Positions 44,546-53,975 are shown, counted from the stretch's first letter. The stretch is 64,000 nucleotides of DNA from Bradyrhizobium sp. CCBAU 51765 (GCF_015291725.1 NZ_CP030038.1:1663001-1727000), one strand, 5' to 3'. The notes: a model not told the origin generated them from the letters alone. Translations and numbers: made by a program.

Positions 44546-45343
44546 ATGCCGAAATTCCTTCGCATCGGTGTCCATCAGTCGAACGTCTCCGGGTACACGT
44601 CGAAGGCGTGGTGTGTCAGGCGCGTTGGCTCGGCGGTCTTCCTGAAGTGGGGCGCGGTGGAGGTGCATGGCGCCGGAGCCGGCCGCAAGGTCTACTGGTC
44701 GCGTCTGCCGCAGGAGAAGACGGTTCGTTGCGGCAGCGCGCAGCGCGCGCAGGACTACACCAAGGCCGCGATCGCGCGGCGCCGCAATCATCGCTATGAG
44801 CCGCTGACCGGACCCATCGCCAACCGGCTTCCCTCGGCCGTACGCGGCACCGAGCCCAAGCAGGCGCTCGCCACCATCCTGATCGTTGACATCGTCGGCT
44901 CCACCGCGAAGGCCGCCAAGCTCGGCGATGCCCGCTGGACCAAGGTGATGGGCCACTACTATGCCGCCGTCCGCAAGGAGCTGAAGACGTGCGGCGGCAA
45001 GGAGGTCGTGACCACCGGCGACGGCGTGCTCGCGACCTTCAAAAAGCCCGCCGCCGGCATCGCCTGCGCGACCGCGATCCAGAAGGCCATGCGCACGCTC
45101 GGCCTCGAGATCCGGGTCGGCCTGCACGCCGGCGAATACACCATCAGCGGCGGCGAAATGGTCGGCCTCGCCTTCCACATCGGCACCCGCGTCGCCGCAA
45201 AGGCGCGCGCAGGCGAGGTGCTGGTGTCGAGCGCCGTGAAGGAGCTGGTGACGGCGCAGTCCGCGATCAGCCTGAGGGATCACGGCGTGCACCGGCTCAA
45301 GGGCGTGCCGGAAAGGTGGAGGCTGTGGCGGGTGGAGGGGTGA
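44546..45343 (+). CDS. WGR-like domain fused to class III cyclase domain
   Basis: 265 residues from the ATG at 44546; the open frame reaches back to 44279 but the extra residues look non-coding. Residues about 1-85 resemble a WGR domain (AVFLKWGAVEVHGAGAGRKVYW). From about residue 105 a cyclase domain follows: TILIVDIVGSTAKAAKLGD and VVTTGDGVLATF give both metal Asp residues. The catalytic Asn/Arg region reads AFHIGTRVAAKA, with His in place of the usual Asn. Short C-terminus. No Shine-Dalgarno is visible, so the start is uncertain. Activity is likely but may be altered. Confidence 0.75.
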   Translation: MPKFLRIGVHQSNVSGYTSKAWCVRRVGSAVFLKWGAVEVHGAGAGRKVYWSRLPQEKTVRCGSAQRAQDYTKAAIARRRNHRYEPLTGPIANRLPSAVRGTEPKQALATILIVDIVGSTAKAAKLGDARWTKVMGHYYAAVRKELKTCGGKEVVTTGDGVLATFKKPAAGIACATAIQKAMRTLGLEIRVGLHAGEYTISGGEMVGLAFHIGTRVAAKARAGEVLVSSAVKELVTAQSAISLRDHGVHRLKGVPERWRLWRVEG

Positions 45344-45412
45344 GAGGCAAAGGAGCACGGCGCGTGATGCGCGTGTCACCCCGGATGACGGCCCTGGCAT
45401 CTTTGCGCTTGC

Positions 45413-46399
45413 TCAGCCATCGAACCGCCAGTTCGCCGCCACCCAGCGATAGCCGCCGTCCGTTTTCCTGATGTTGCCGATGCCCGGAAACGGAAAATGA
45501 AACCCGAGCACCGGGATGCGGTCCGTCGCGGCCCGGTCGAACAATCGCCTGCGCGACTGCAAGGCGGTATCAGGATCGAGATCGGGGCCGGGCCGCCAGG
45601 CATTGTCGATGTTGAGCAGGGGGCTATAGGCGGCATCGGACGTGATCAGCAATGCTTGCGCGCCGGAATGCACCAGGATCGCCGACATGCCCGGCGTGTG
45701 GCCGCCGGCGGCGATCGTCGTGATGCCCGGCAATAATTCGCTGCCCGGCCGGTACAGCACGGCGGACTTGGCGACCGGCGCCACGCTGCGCTTGATGTTG
45801 GCGATGAAGGCGCGCCGGAAGTCTTCCGGCATCGGCAGCCGCGACAGGTCCGGCTCGCTGCGGATGAAGAAAGCGAAATCGTCCTCGGGAATATAGACGG
45901 CCGCCTTCGGAAAGGCGCTCGATCCGTCGGCGCGGCTGAGGTTGCCGACGTGATCGGGATGGGTATGCGTGATCACGATGGCGTCGATGTGCTCGGGCTC
46001 TACGCCGATCGCCGCAAGATTGCGGAACAGATGTCCGCCGTCGGGGCCGAGGGTTTGCGCTGCACCGGCCTCGATCAGGATTTTCCTGCCGCCGGTTTCC
46101 AGCAGAAGCGTGTTGAGGTTGAGCCTGAAAGTGTCGGTCGGCAGGAACGCATCGCTCAACGTCCTGCCGAGTTCCTCCGCCTGCGCGGTAGAGGCGTAGA
46201 TGCGCGGATTGCCGCTCAGCGTGCCGTCGCTGACGACGGTTGCCTTGATCTCGCCGACCCGGAAGTTGTAGTGGCCGGAATTGATCTGAGGCGCCGGCGT
46301 TTGCGCGATCGCGGCCGGCATGCCCAGCAGCGGCGTCATCGCTCCGGCCGTGCTGCCGGCGAGCAGGAGGCGGCGACTGATGTTCAGATGGGATGGCAT
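45413..46399 (-). CDS. Exported MBL-fold metallo-hydrolase
   Basis: 328 residues from the ATG at 46399 preceded by GGAGGAG. A leader with RRLLLAGSTAGAMTPLLGMPAAIA resembles a Tat signal. Metal-binding motifs are VITHTHPDHVGNL, AAGGHTPGMSAILV and LITSDAAYSPLL, with a late FHFPFPGIGNI. It belongs to the MBL-fold hydrolase group containing periplasmic lactonase-like enzymes. A LysR regulator starts 84 bases away in the opposite direction and is the probable controller. Confidence 0.87.
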   Translation of the reverse strand: MPSHLNISRRLLLAGSTAGAMTPLLGMPAAIAQTPAPQINSGHYNFRVGEIKATVVSDGTLSGNPRIYASTAQAEELGRTLSDAFLPTDTFRLNLNTLLLETGGRKILIEAGAAQTLGPDGGHLFRNLAAIGVEPEHIDAIVITHTHPDHVGNLSRADGSSAFPKAAVYIPEDDFAFFIRSEPDLSRLPMPEDFRRAFIANIKRSVAPVAKSAVLYRPGSELLPGITTIAAGGHTPGMSAILVHSGAQALLITSDAAYSPLLNIDNAWRPGPDLDPDTALQSRRRLFDRAATDRIPVLGFHFPFPGIGNIRKTDGGYRWVAANWRFDG

Positions 46400-46462
46400 G
46401 ACGGCTCCTCCGGCCTGGCGGCGATGGCAGGCTGTGTACGCCCACCTGGCGTCATCCACAAA

Positions 46463-46472
46463 TATCATGATA
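46463..46472. promoter_or_regulatory. Possible LysR operator
   Basis: Perfect 10-base palindrome tatcatgata in the 84-base divergent region between the MBL-fold gene and the LysR gene, within a locally A+T-rich stretch. Short, so chance is not excluded. Confidence 0.35.
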
Positions 46473-46483
46473 GAAATTGCATT

Positions 46484-47422
46484 ATGCGCTCAATGGATTT
46501 GGCGAAGGTCGATCTCAATCTGCTCGTGGTGTTGCATGCGCTGCTCGAGACCGGCAGTGTCACGCGCGCCGCCGAGCGTCTCGGCAGCAGCCAACCGGCG
46601 ATCAGCCGTGCGCTGGCCAAGCTGCGGCGCCTGTTCGGGGACCGGCTGATGGTGAAGGCGGCAAGCGGCATGATGCCGACGCTCCGTGCCGAGGCGATGC
46701 GCGAGCCGCTGGCGACCCTGCTCGGCGGCGTCGAGACATTTCTCCACAAGCCGAAGTTCGATCCGTCCGCCACCGACCGCGTTTTTCGCATCGCGACGAC
46801 CGATTATGGCGCGCTCGCCATCCTGCCCAATGTCGCCGCCCGCTTTGCGCGCGAGGCGCCCAATGCGGCGATCGAAATCGTCAGCTTCTCGCGCGATGTG
46901 TTTCGTATGCTCGCCGACGGTCAGGTCGATTTCGTGCTGTATGCCGATAATCCGGTGGCCGGCTCGTTTCGGGCGCGCGAGCTGTTTCGCGAAAGTTTCG
47001 TGACGCTGGTCCGGCAGGGGCATCCCTTGCTCAAGGAGATGCGCGGGGCGAAGGACGTGATGCCGATCAAGCTGTTCACGGCCTGGCCGCACATCGTGGT
47101 CAGTATTTTCGGCGGGCAGGGCGGGCCGATCGATACCACATTGGCCGAGCGCGGCTACAAGCGGCACGTCGCGCTGCGTGTTCCCTATTTCGCAACGGCC
47201 GCGGTGATCACGGCCGCGTCGGACTACCTGGTGACCATGCCCTCGCGGGCGGCCCGGCAACTCGCGCCGCGGCTCGGCCTCGTGATGCTGAAACCGCCGG
47301 CGCAGGTGACGCCCTACGGCTATCGCCTGCTCTGGCACGAACGAAGCCACGACGATCCCGGCGCGGTCTGGCTGCGCCGGCTGGTGATCGATGGTGTCAA
47401 ATCGGGGGGCGCGGGCGCCTAA
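46484..47422 (+). CDS. LysR family transcriptional regulator
   Basis: 312 residues from the ATG at 46484 (46493 is equally possible). The N-terminal winged helix is classic: KVDLNLLVVLHALLETGSVTRAAERLGSSQPAISRALAKLRRLFGDRLMVKAASG. A periplasmic-binding-like effector domain follows, with FRIATTDYGALAILP and ADGQVDFVLYAD. The NodD/NahR-like subgroup uses aromatic or lactone-type ligands. Divergent placement implies control of the MBL-fold gene. Confidence 0.88.
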   Translation: MRSMDLAKVDLNLLVVLHALLETGSVTRAAERLGSSQPAISRALAKLRRLFGDRLMVKAASGMMPTLRAEAMREPLATLLGGVETFLHKPKFDPSATDRVFRIATTDYGALAILPNVAARFAREAPNAAIEIVSFSRDVFRMLADGQVDFVLYADNPVAGSFRARELFRESFVTLVRQGHPLLKEMRGAKDVMPIKLFTAWPHIVVSIFGGQGGPIDTTLAERGYKRHVALRVPYFATAAVITAASDYLVTMPSRAARQLAPRLGLVMLKPPAQVTPYGYRLLWHERSHDDPGAVWLRRLVIDGVKSGGAGA

Positions 47423-47700
47423 CCGAAGTTCGAGAAATGAAGGAAGCCGACATGGCCGGCGGGCTCACTCGCTTTCCGCCGCCACCGTGTTGTCGGCTCG
47501 ATTTGCTTTCCCCGCCCCCGGTCGAAAGCGATGGGCGACAATCTCCAGCACTGTCACCGTAAGTCTCCCGGTCGGACCGTCGCTGCGACTGGAACGGGTT
47601 TGAAGCATGGATATTACGCTGGCAACGGGCCATTTCTTTGAGCCTTCGAACCCGCGAAAGCGGTCGGAGCAATTAAATGCACTAGACTGCTCCCCTTAGC

Positions 47701-48678
47701 TCAGAAGAGGTTCAAAGCGTTCCTTAACCACGGAAGAAAGCGGGGCTTTAAGATGTGGTACGGGACCTTCGCAAATTGCGGGCCTGCCGCGTAGGGGGCG
47801 ACCTGATACGGTCCGAACGAGAATTCCACTCCGTCCGTATCAAAGACGAATGTTCCGAATGCGTTCCAATCTGCCGTGCCTTCTTGGACCCACTCTTCCG
47901 ACAAGGCTGAATCCCCATCCGGTAGAGGATACAGGAGCTGGTCCCTGACAGTAGCTTGGATCAAGCTCAGGGCCTCGTCTCGGTTCGCAAATACGTTTCT
48001 CAAGTCGCTGATGCGCAGCAGAGGATCGAGCAAGAAGCAAAAAGAGATGAAGAACTGATTTGGATGTGCTGCTCCAGCGCCGTACCAGTGAACGCTGTAC
48101 CGCGTGGAGATAATTTTGCCGACAATCTTAGGTTCGCTCGGAAATGCCTCCCAAGTGTTAGTTCGGGCGTGTGGTTCCTGACCGAAGTTGAATGTGTCAT
48201 GATTTTGTTCAAGCTTGGCAGAGCGATGGCTAGATACTGACTCTAGCAACGTACCTTTGATTATGTCCGTCACCTCGCCAATTTTTGGATATTTGTCCGA
48301 CGTGAACTGCACGAGTTTGAATTCAGTCTCGTAACCGGGGAGTCCGTCCCAGCTTTCTCGGTAGGAGGAGTGGGACCATCGCACATTTGCAAGAGTTTGC
48401 GCTTCTGCGATATCGGAGCCTTGCTGTTGTAGTTGATGCTTGATGGCATCTTCGATCTTACTCACGCAATCATGATCGCTCGCGCGAACAACGTGTATGT
48501 GCTTTAGTTCCTCCGGAATAACTGCGTCGTCGTCTAGCAGTACTGGTATGAGGTAGATATCGCCCGATAGCTTCTCCATAGCCTTGTCGAGCGCGATCTT
48601 GATTTCACGCTGAACGTATCCCCTACGAGAGACCGAATTATTTGAGACGAATAAACTTCTTACCGCTCCCACATGCAC
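47701..48678 (-). pseudogene. 5'-truncated TIR domain-DUF3298 protein gene
   Basis: The open frame gives 325 residues from a GTG at 48678. It begins in the middle of a TIR domain: VRSLFVSNNSVSRRGYVQREIKIALDKAMEK and DIYLIPVLLDDDAVIPEEL are the second half. The N-terminal strand, the catalytic-loop region and the usual first 60-70 residues are missing, and two in-frame stops lie just upstream. The C-terminal half ends in a DUF3298/RsiV-like domain (GPYQVAPYAAGPQFAKVPYHIL). Composition is more A+T rich than its neighbours, suggesting transfer. A complete protein would be a TIR-type immune or signalling factor; this copy is probably inactive. Confidence 0.6.
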
Positions 48679-49246
48679 AGAGTGCGTTTCGACCTCGTCT
48701 TGTCATCCTCATCGCCCTGCAATCACCGGCCGAACTTATAGTTCGGATGTCTATCAGCCACCACGCTACCATAGGTAAAATGATCGAGCAGGCTTCTGAA
48801 ACCGGAACGTCGCGAGCTTATCAGCCGTACGGGAGGCAACTGTCGCTCTTAAGACCAGCAGCGGGGCGGCCCTGCTACACGCCGAAAGGGCAATCAGAAG
48901 CCACCGCTGATTTATTGGTGGGCCCGGCAGGACTCGAACCTGCAACCAGACCGTTATGAGCGGCAGGCCATCAATGAGTTTCGTTGATTTTGCTGCACTT
49001 TGGTTTGAATTTGATCGCGTTCATCGTGGTTTGTTCACGTCGTTTCTGGTGCGAAACTGGCGCGGTCAGTGAGCTTCGGTAGGCACTTTACGCCGTTGGC
49101 GACGCAGTCTGTCCCATGATGGATTGGACCGAGGCAGCTCGAAACCTGAAAGCGAAAAAGCGCTGACGAGGCTTTGAGAGCGGAGCGGTGACGCCTAACT
49201 TCAGTTTGGCTTTACGGGCCGCAGCCGACCGGATCTGAAGCGTTCT
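48679..49246. other. Gene-poor junction region carrying a tRNA remnant
   Basis: 568 bases with no convincing gene. It contains the tRNA-Ile fragment annotated separately. The stretch 48990-49060 is A+T-richer than the catabolic genes that follow. Short frames here, including one reading GPAGLEPATRP, are antisense translations of the tRNA piece. No integrase is recognisable. Confidence 0.6.
48916..48963 (-). tRNA. 3' half of tRNA-Ile(CAT), remnant / attachment site
   Basis: Read on the minus strand: part of the anticodon stem CCG, loop CTCATAA (anticodon CAT), 3' stem CGGTC, T arm GCAGG-TTCGAGT-CCTGC, 3' acceptor strand CGGGCCC, A, CCA. The 5' acceptor and D arm are absent; similarity stops inside the anticodon stem. 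A tRNA half cut at the anticodon is the usual scar of tyrosine-recombinase integration. CGGGCCC and the loop fit the lysidine-type tRNA-Ile rather than tRNA-Met. Confidence 0.8.
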
Positions 49247-49993
49247 TCATGCATGCAGTGCGGTGGCGTGGTCCCGGCCGAAATAGGCCCGTTCCAGGCG
49301 GCGCGGTAGATCGGCCTCGGTGGTTGCGGCTTGCAGGACTACACGTCCTTGGGCCAGCGCGCAGACTCGATCCGCAGCGGCAAGCGCCTTCTCGATCAGT
49401 TGTTCGACCAGCAGCACGGCGGTGCCGTTCGCGCGCAGCTTCGCCACCACCGCAAGCACCCGGTCGACAAGGACAGGAGAGAGGCCTGCTGATGGCTCGT
49501 CGAGCATCAGCAGGCGCGGCCGCCGCACCAGCCCCTGGGCCACTGTCAGCATCTGCTGCTGCCCGCCGCTCAGCGCGCCGCCGCGCTGATGGCGCTTCTC
49601 GGCAATCTCCGGAAAGAAGTTTAGCGCCTCCTCGACGCGGGCCATGCGCTCGCCACGCGGCAGGTCATAGGCCGCGAGCAGCAGGTTGTCGGTGACCGAT
49701 TGCTGGGTGAAGACGCGGTGACCCTCAATCACATGGACAAGGCCAGCCCGCGCCGTCTCCTGCGGGCCCCAGCCGCGCAAGTCCTGGCCTGCAAAACGCA
49801 CGGCGCCGGTCCAAGGCAGCAGGCCGGAGACGGCGCGGAGAAGCGTGGTCTTGCCGCCGCCGTTAGGGCCGAGAAGGGCGACCACCTCGCCAGGGCCGAT
49901 CGCAAGATCGATCCCGTGCAGCACGCGAATCTTGCCGTAGCCGGCTTCGAGACCTCGAATGTCGATCAGTGGTTCAGGCACCGAGATAGGCAC
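49247..49993 (-). CDS. ABC transporter ATP-binding protein, LivF type
   Basis: 248 residues, overlapping the upstream fusion gene by 20 bases. Walker A is [13 protein letters not shown], signature ALSGGQQQM, Walker [14 protein letters not shown] and switch region VLLVEQ. Length and the ending AYFG fit LivF-type ATPases of branched-chain/urea-type importers. It is the last gene of the island operon and supplies the second ATPase. Confidence 0.9.
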   Translation of the reverse strand: MPISVPEPLIDIRGLEAGYGKIRVLHGIDLAIGPGEVVALLGPNGGGKTTLLRAVSGLLPWTGAVRFAGQDLRGWGPQETARAGLVHVIEGHRVFTQQSVTDNLLLAAYDLPRGERMARVEEALNFFPEIAEKRHQRGGALSGGQQQMLTVAQGLVRRPRLLMLDEPSAGLSPVLVDRVLAVVAKLRANGTAVLLVEQLIEKALAAADRVCALAQGRVVLQAATTEADLPRRLERAYFGRDHATALHA

Positions 49994-51779
49994 TGATCAC
50001 CTCCTTGTGCACGCGGATTTCGGCAGGCGTACCGTTCGCCAGCACGCGACCGAGATTGAGCACGGTAACCTCGTCGCAGATGTCGAAGATCAGGTCGGCG
50101 TGATGTTCCACTAGGAGAACGCCGGTGCCCTGGCGGCTGATCTCCTTGATCAACTGGCCGAGCCGCTCGATCTCGTCAGTCGCAAGGCCTGCTGCCGGTT
50201 CGTCAAGCAGCAGGAAGGCGGGTTTCAGCATCAGCGCGCGCGCGATCTCCACAAAGCGCAGTTCGCTGTGTTGCAGCCGGTCGGCCCTTACGTCGGCCAG
50301 TTCCTCCAGACCTACCGCACGCAGCGCAAGGCGCGCGGCCGCTTCCAGGCTCCGCTCGTCCTGACGATGACGTGGCAGCGACATGAGTGTTTCCACGAAG
50401 GACGATTGTCCCTCAATCCAGCCGCCGATCATCACATTGTCGATGACCGACGCCTCGCCAACAATCCGCGGCGTCTGGAACGTGCGGGCGATGCCATGTC
50501 CGGCCCGAGTCTCGGGTGCGCCTCTCGCCAAAGGCGAGTTGAGCCTGACTTCGCCTTCCTGCGGCGCGTAGTAGCCGGAAATAACGTTCAGCGTTGTGGT
50601 CTTGCCGCTGCCGTTCGGGCCAATCAGCCCGTGCACCTGGCCAGGCTGGATGTTGAGGTCGAGACCATCAATAGCCCGCACGCCGCCGAAGGTGAGCACG
50701 ATGCCCTTCAGGGTCATGGGCCTACCGGCTCCACTGCGCTTCAGGATCTCGCCGAGCAGCGTCGGCCGCGGCTTGATCGCTCGATCGCTTTGAAGCGGCT
50801 TGCGGTTCTTGAAGTCGAGGAGCGCGGCAATGCCGCCGGGCATGGCGAGGACGATGATCAGGAGTAGCGCGGCATAGAGAAAGGTGGACCATGCGGCGAG
50901 CGGAGCGGCGATCTCCGGCAGGATGGTGAGGATGATCGTGCCGATGAGCGGACCGAGAATGGAACCTCGGCCGCCGATCAGCACCGCGATAAAGAATAGC
51001 AACGACAGTTCGAAAGTGAAAGCGTCCGGGGTGATATAAGTCTGGAGGCTTGCGAACAGGCCGCCTGCGACCGCCGCCACTGCGCCACTGAATAGAAAGA
51101 TGGTGACGAACAGCTTCGGCTTGGAAATGCCGTTGGCCTCGGCCGCCACATCGGCGTCGCGCACGGCGATCAGCGCCCGGCCAAATCGGCTCTTGGCGAC
51201 ATTTGAGGTCGCCCAGGTGACCATCGCGGCAAGGGCCAGGCAAAGATAGAGAAAGCCCCATGCGGTGTTGAACGGCGCTGGCATTTCCGGCCCGCTGATG
51301 CCGATTCCGCCGCCGGTGACGCCCTCCCAGGCCAGCGCCACCTGGGTAACGATGGTTGCAAAGCCGAGTGTCGCCATGGCGAAATAAAAGGTGCGCAGCC
51401 TTAGCGCCGGCAGGCCGACGACGACGCCGAATACTGCACCCGCAACTGCGGCAATTGCCAGCGCCACGAAGGTCGGTAGGGGCGGCAACACATTGCCGGC
51501 GGCGAGCACGCTCGTCGTATATGCGCCGAGCGTCAGGAGGGCGACATAGCCGATGGCAAGCTGGCCGGCGTAGCCAACGACCAGGTTGAGGCCCGCAACC
51601 AGGACCCAATAGATCGCCGCACGGGTGGTGATCAGTGCCCAATACTCGTTATCCGTAAGCGGCAACAGCACGGCGAAGATGAACAGGGCAACCAAAGGCA
51701 GGACCTTCGGCAAGACGACGCGCCAGCCGATATCGGCAGGCGCATCCGAATGGATCGTTGGTTGACTCGTATCTGGCAT
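49974..51779 (-). CDS. Fused LivM-type permease and LivG-type ATPase
   Basis: 601 residues. Residues about 20-325 are an integral membrane permease with eight to ten hydrophobic segments; GLNLVVGYAGQLAIGYVALLTLGAYT is typical of LivM. Residues about 350-601 are an ATPase with Walker A GLIGPNGSGKTTTLN, Q-loop TFQTP, Walker B FLLLDEPAAGLATDEI and switch LLVEHHADLIFDICD. The signature reads LQHSELRFVEIARAL, which departs from LSGGQ or LPYGQ. The ATG overlaps the stop of the LivH gene. Confidence 0.9.
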   Translation of the reverse strand: MPDTSQPTIHSDAPADIGWRVVLPKVLPLVALFIFAVLLPLTDNEYWALITTRAAIYWVLVAGLNLVVGYAGQLAIGYVALLTLGAYTTSVLAAGNVLPPLPTFVALAIAAVAGAVFGVVVGLPALRLRTFYFAMATLGFATIVTQVALAWEGVTGGGIGISGPEMPAPFNTAWGFLYLCLALAAMVTWATSNVAKSRFGRALIAVRDADVAAEANGISKPKLFVTIFLFSGAVAAVAGGLFASLQTYITPDAFTFELSLLFFIAVLIGGRGSILGPLIGTIILTILPEIAAPLAAWSTFLYAALLLIIVLAMPGGIAALLDFKNRKPLQSDRAIKPRPTLLGEILKRSGAGRPMTLKGIVLTFGGVRAIDGLDLNIQPGQVHGLIGPNGSGKTTTLNVISGYYAPQEGEVRLNSPLARGAPETRAGHGIARTFQTPRIVGEASVIDNVMIGGWIEGQSSFVETLMSLPRHRQDERSLEAAARLALRAVGLEELADVRADRLQHSELRFVEIARALMLKPAFLLLDEPAAGLATDEIERLGQLIKEISRQGTGVLLVEHHADLIFDICDEVTVLNLGRVLANGTPAEIRVHKEVISAYLGA

Positions 51780-52636
51780 TAGACTCTCCGCGCCGCGGGT
51801 GCGCCGAACAAGCCCTGCGGAGCTGCGAGCAGGACGACGATGAACAGCACGAAGACGGCAACCGAGGAGAAGATGCCGCCGACCAGGAAATTGGCGGCCT
51901 GCTGGAAGACGCCGAGCGCGAGCCCGCCGATGACCGCGCCGCGATTGTTGCCCAGGCCGCCGAGTGCAACCGGCACGAAGCCGTAGAAGTTGAGGAGCGG
52001 GCCGTTGGCAAAGAAGGCGAGCAACAATTGTCCGCCGGCGAAGCCCGCAAGCCCGCCGATGGCACCGGCGAGCGCGTAGCTGGCGATTCTCAGATTGCGC
52101 TCGGGCAGGCCAAGCGCGCGGGCAGCGAAATTATCCTCGGCGACGGCCAGGAAGGCGCGGCCGACCAAGGTCTTTCGGTAAAGAAGTTCGAGCCCGGCAA
52201 TGGTTAGTCCGCAAGCAACGAGCGGGAGCCAGAACTTCTCGTCGAACACGCCCGAGCCGATGCCAAAGAGCTTTGGGAAAGGCTGCGGTTCGGTACTCCA
52301 TTCGATAGCCGTGACCTGCTGGATCATCAGTGCCAGCGCCAGCGTGGAGAGCACATAGAGATGCTGTTCGAGGCTCTTCAAGACCGGACGCACCGCGACG
52401 ATCTCGGTAACTACGCCGATCAGCGCGCAAGCGCCAAGCGATGCCAGCAAGCCGATCACCGGCGGCCAGCCGAGGCGCAGCATAAAGAGCGAGCCGAAGA
52501 CGCCGCCGAGCATACCGAGCTGGCCAGCGGTGAAGCTCATTACACGGGAGGTGGCGAACATCGTGTTGTAGGTGATCCCGATGAGAGCGTAGATGGCGCC
52601 GACCGCGAGGCCGGACGCCAGGATTGAAGCGAGCAT
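51779..52636 (-). CDS. ABC transporter permease, LivH type
   Basis: 285 residues from the ATG at 52636, chosen over the adjacent ATG at 52639 because GAGG is better spaced; the frame to 52777 is not supported. Hydrophobic throughout, with the LivH pieces GLAVGAIYALIGITYNTMFATSRVMSFTAGQLGMLGGVFG and GFVPVALGGLGNNRGAVIGGLALGV. Forms the transmembrane pore with the LivM part of the fusion protein. Confidence 0.9.
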   Translation of the reverse strand: MLASILASGLAVGAIYALIGITYNTMFATSRVMSFTAGQLGMLGGVFGSLFMLRLGWPPVIGLLASLGACALIGVVTEIVAVRPVLKSLEQHLYVLSTLALALMIQQVTAIEWSTEPQPFPKLFGIGSGVFDEKFWLPLVACGLTIAGLELLYRKTLVGRAFLAVAEDNFAARALGLPERNLRIASYALAGAIGGLAGFAGGQLLLAFFANGPLLNFYGFVPVALGGLGNNRGAVIGGLALGVFQQAANFLVGGIFSSVAVFVLFIVVLLAAPQGLFGAPAARRV

Positions 52637-52781
52637 CATCACCTCACTAATTACCGAGAGAGCGGGTTCTGTGGTCCGCCGCGCCGGCCGGTTAGGCGCG
52701 ATTGACTTGGAGCGGTCGAAGTCTTGAAGAGATCGTGGGGATCGCATCCGACGCGGCGTCGGATGCACGAAACCCAAGTCA

Positions 52782-53975
52782 TCACCGTCCGCCAGAATAG
52801 CCGGGCGCCAGCGCGAAGGCGCCGTTCTTGGCCGAACTTGCTGCCGACATCACTACATCTGCGGTTGGATAGCCGTTGTGCTGAGTCGGGCTATAGCTGT
52901 AGTCGCCAAAATAGCCGTTATACTTCGAAAGACTGTTCCAGTAGCCGGTGATCGCCTCGCTCGAGGAGGACCCGCGCGTCTCCACCGCCTTGGCCACCAA
53001 TTCGACGGCGTCGATGCCGCACGCGACCCACCAGAGCAGAGTGTCCGAAAGGTTCACCTTTCCCGCGAGTCGTTCGACCAGTTCCTGGTTGCGCCCTTGC
53101 AGTTTGCCGTCGGCGCCGTAGCTGCAGCTGCGATAGCCGACGGCATAAACCTTGTCCCAATTGGCCGGCTTGTCGATAAGGCTTCCGATTTCCCCGGAAG
53201 ACAGCGACGGGTGTCCGACAAAGGGAACGTCCCAGCCCATGGCTGCGCGTGTGTTCATCATACGCGCTTCCATGCCAGTGGAGACGCTCCAGATCACGAT
53301 CGCCTCCGCTCCGGCATTGCGGGCCCGCAACAGGTCGGGTGTCAGGTCCGGCTGGGTGGCGTCAATATTGGCCTGATAGACCACCTCGGCGCCGTCGTTC
53401 TTGAATCCGGCGACCGACGCCTTGACCGCCGAGACACCATAGCCGGTCGTGTCTCCGATCACCGCCACTTTCTTCAGCTTGAGGATCGCCAGGCAATAGT
53501 TGCGTACCGCGTCGTCCCACTGGGTATTGGACGGCGCGATGCGAAACGCGTTGGGGAATTTCTGGACGTCGATCAGGCTGTCGACCACGCAGGGGTGGAT
53601 ATTGGGCATCTTGGCGCGCGCCATGATCGGAGTCACCGCCAGCGACTCGCCGGAATTGGTCGGGCCCCAGATCGCGTGGACGCGAGCCTGGCTGATCATC
53701 TCCTGGGTGGCATTCACCGCCTTCGTCGGGTCGCCCTGGGTGTCGCGGGTTATCAGTTCCACCTTGCGCCCCTTGACGCCGCCGGCGCCGTTGATGGATT
53801 CGGTTGCAAAGATGACGCCGCGGTTGAAGCCGACGCCGGGCGCCGAACTTGGGCCAGTGAGTGCGGCCAGCCAGCCGATCTTGATCGGCTCGGTCTGGGC
53901 AATGGCCGGACGGGCGAGACCGACCATAGAAGCGCCCATTGCGGCCTTGGTGAATCGACGACGACTGATAATCAT
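52782..53975 (-). CDS. ABC transporter substrate-binding protein (amino-acid/amide type)
   Basis: 397 residues; GGGAG precedes the ATG. A twin-arginine-like leader SRRRFTKAAMGASMVGLARPAIAQ is followed by IKIGWLAALTGPSSAPGVGFNRGVIFATESINGAGGVKGRKVELI, the type I periplasmic-binding fold of Peripla_BP_6. It captures the ligand for the LivH/LivMG/LivF importer encoded directly downstream. The two enolase-superfamily enzymes upstream suggest that the ligand is a hydroxy acid or sugar acid, but that is inference. Confidence 0.9.
   Translation of the reverse strand: MIISRRRFTKAAMGASMVGLARPAIAQTEPIKIGWLAALTGPSSAPGVGFNRGVIFATESINGAGGVKGRKVELITRDTQGDPTKAVNATQEMISQARVHAIWGPTNSGESLAVTPIMARAKMPNIHPCVVDSLIDVQKFPNAFRIAPSNTQWDDAVRNYCLAILKLKKVAVIGDTTGYGVSAVKASVAGFKNDGAEVVYQANIDATQPDLTPDLLRARNAGAEAIVIWSVSTGMEARMMNTRAAMGWDVPFVGHPSLSSGEIGSLIDKPANWDKVYAVGYRSCSYGADGKLQGRNQELVERLAGKVNLSDTLLWWVACGIDAVELVAKAVETRGSSSSEAITGYWNSLSKYNGYFGDYSYSPTQHNGYPTADVVMSAASSAKNGAFALAPGYSGGR

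Noticed and set aside
48642-48959. Small plus-strand protein ending GPAGLEPATRPL
   Set aside because: Antisense translation of the tRNA-Ile fragment; a well-known annotation artefact.
48990-49246. Possible integrase remnant next to the tRNA scar
   Set aside because: No frame shows the R..HxxR..Y pattern; the stretch is short and interrupted by stops.
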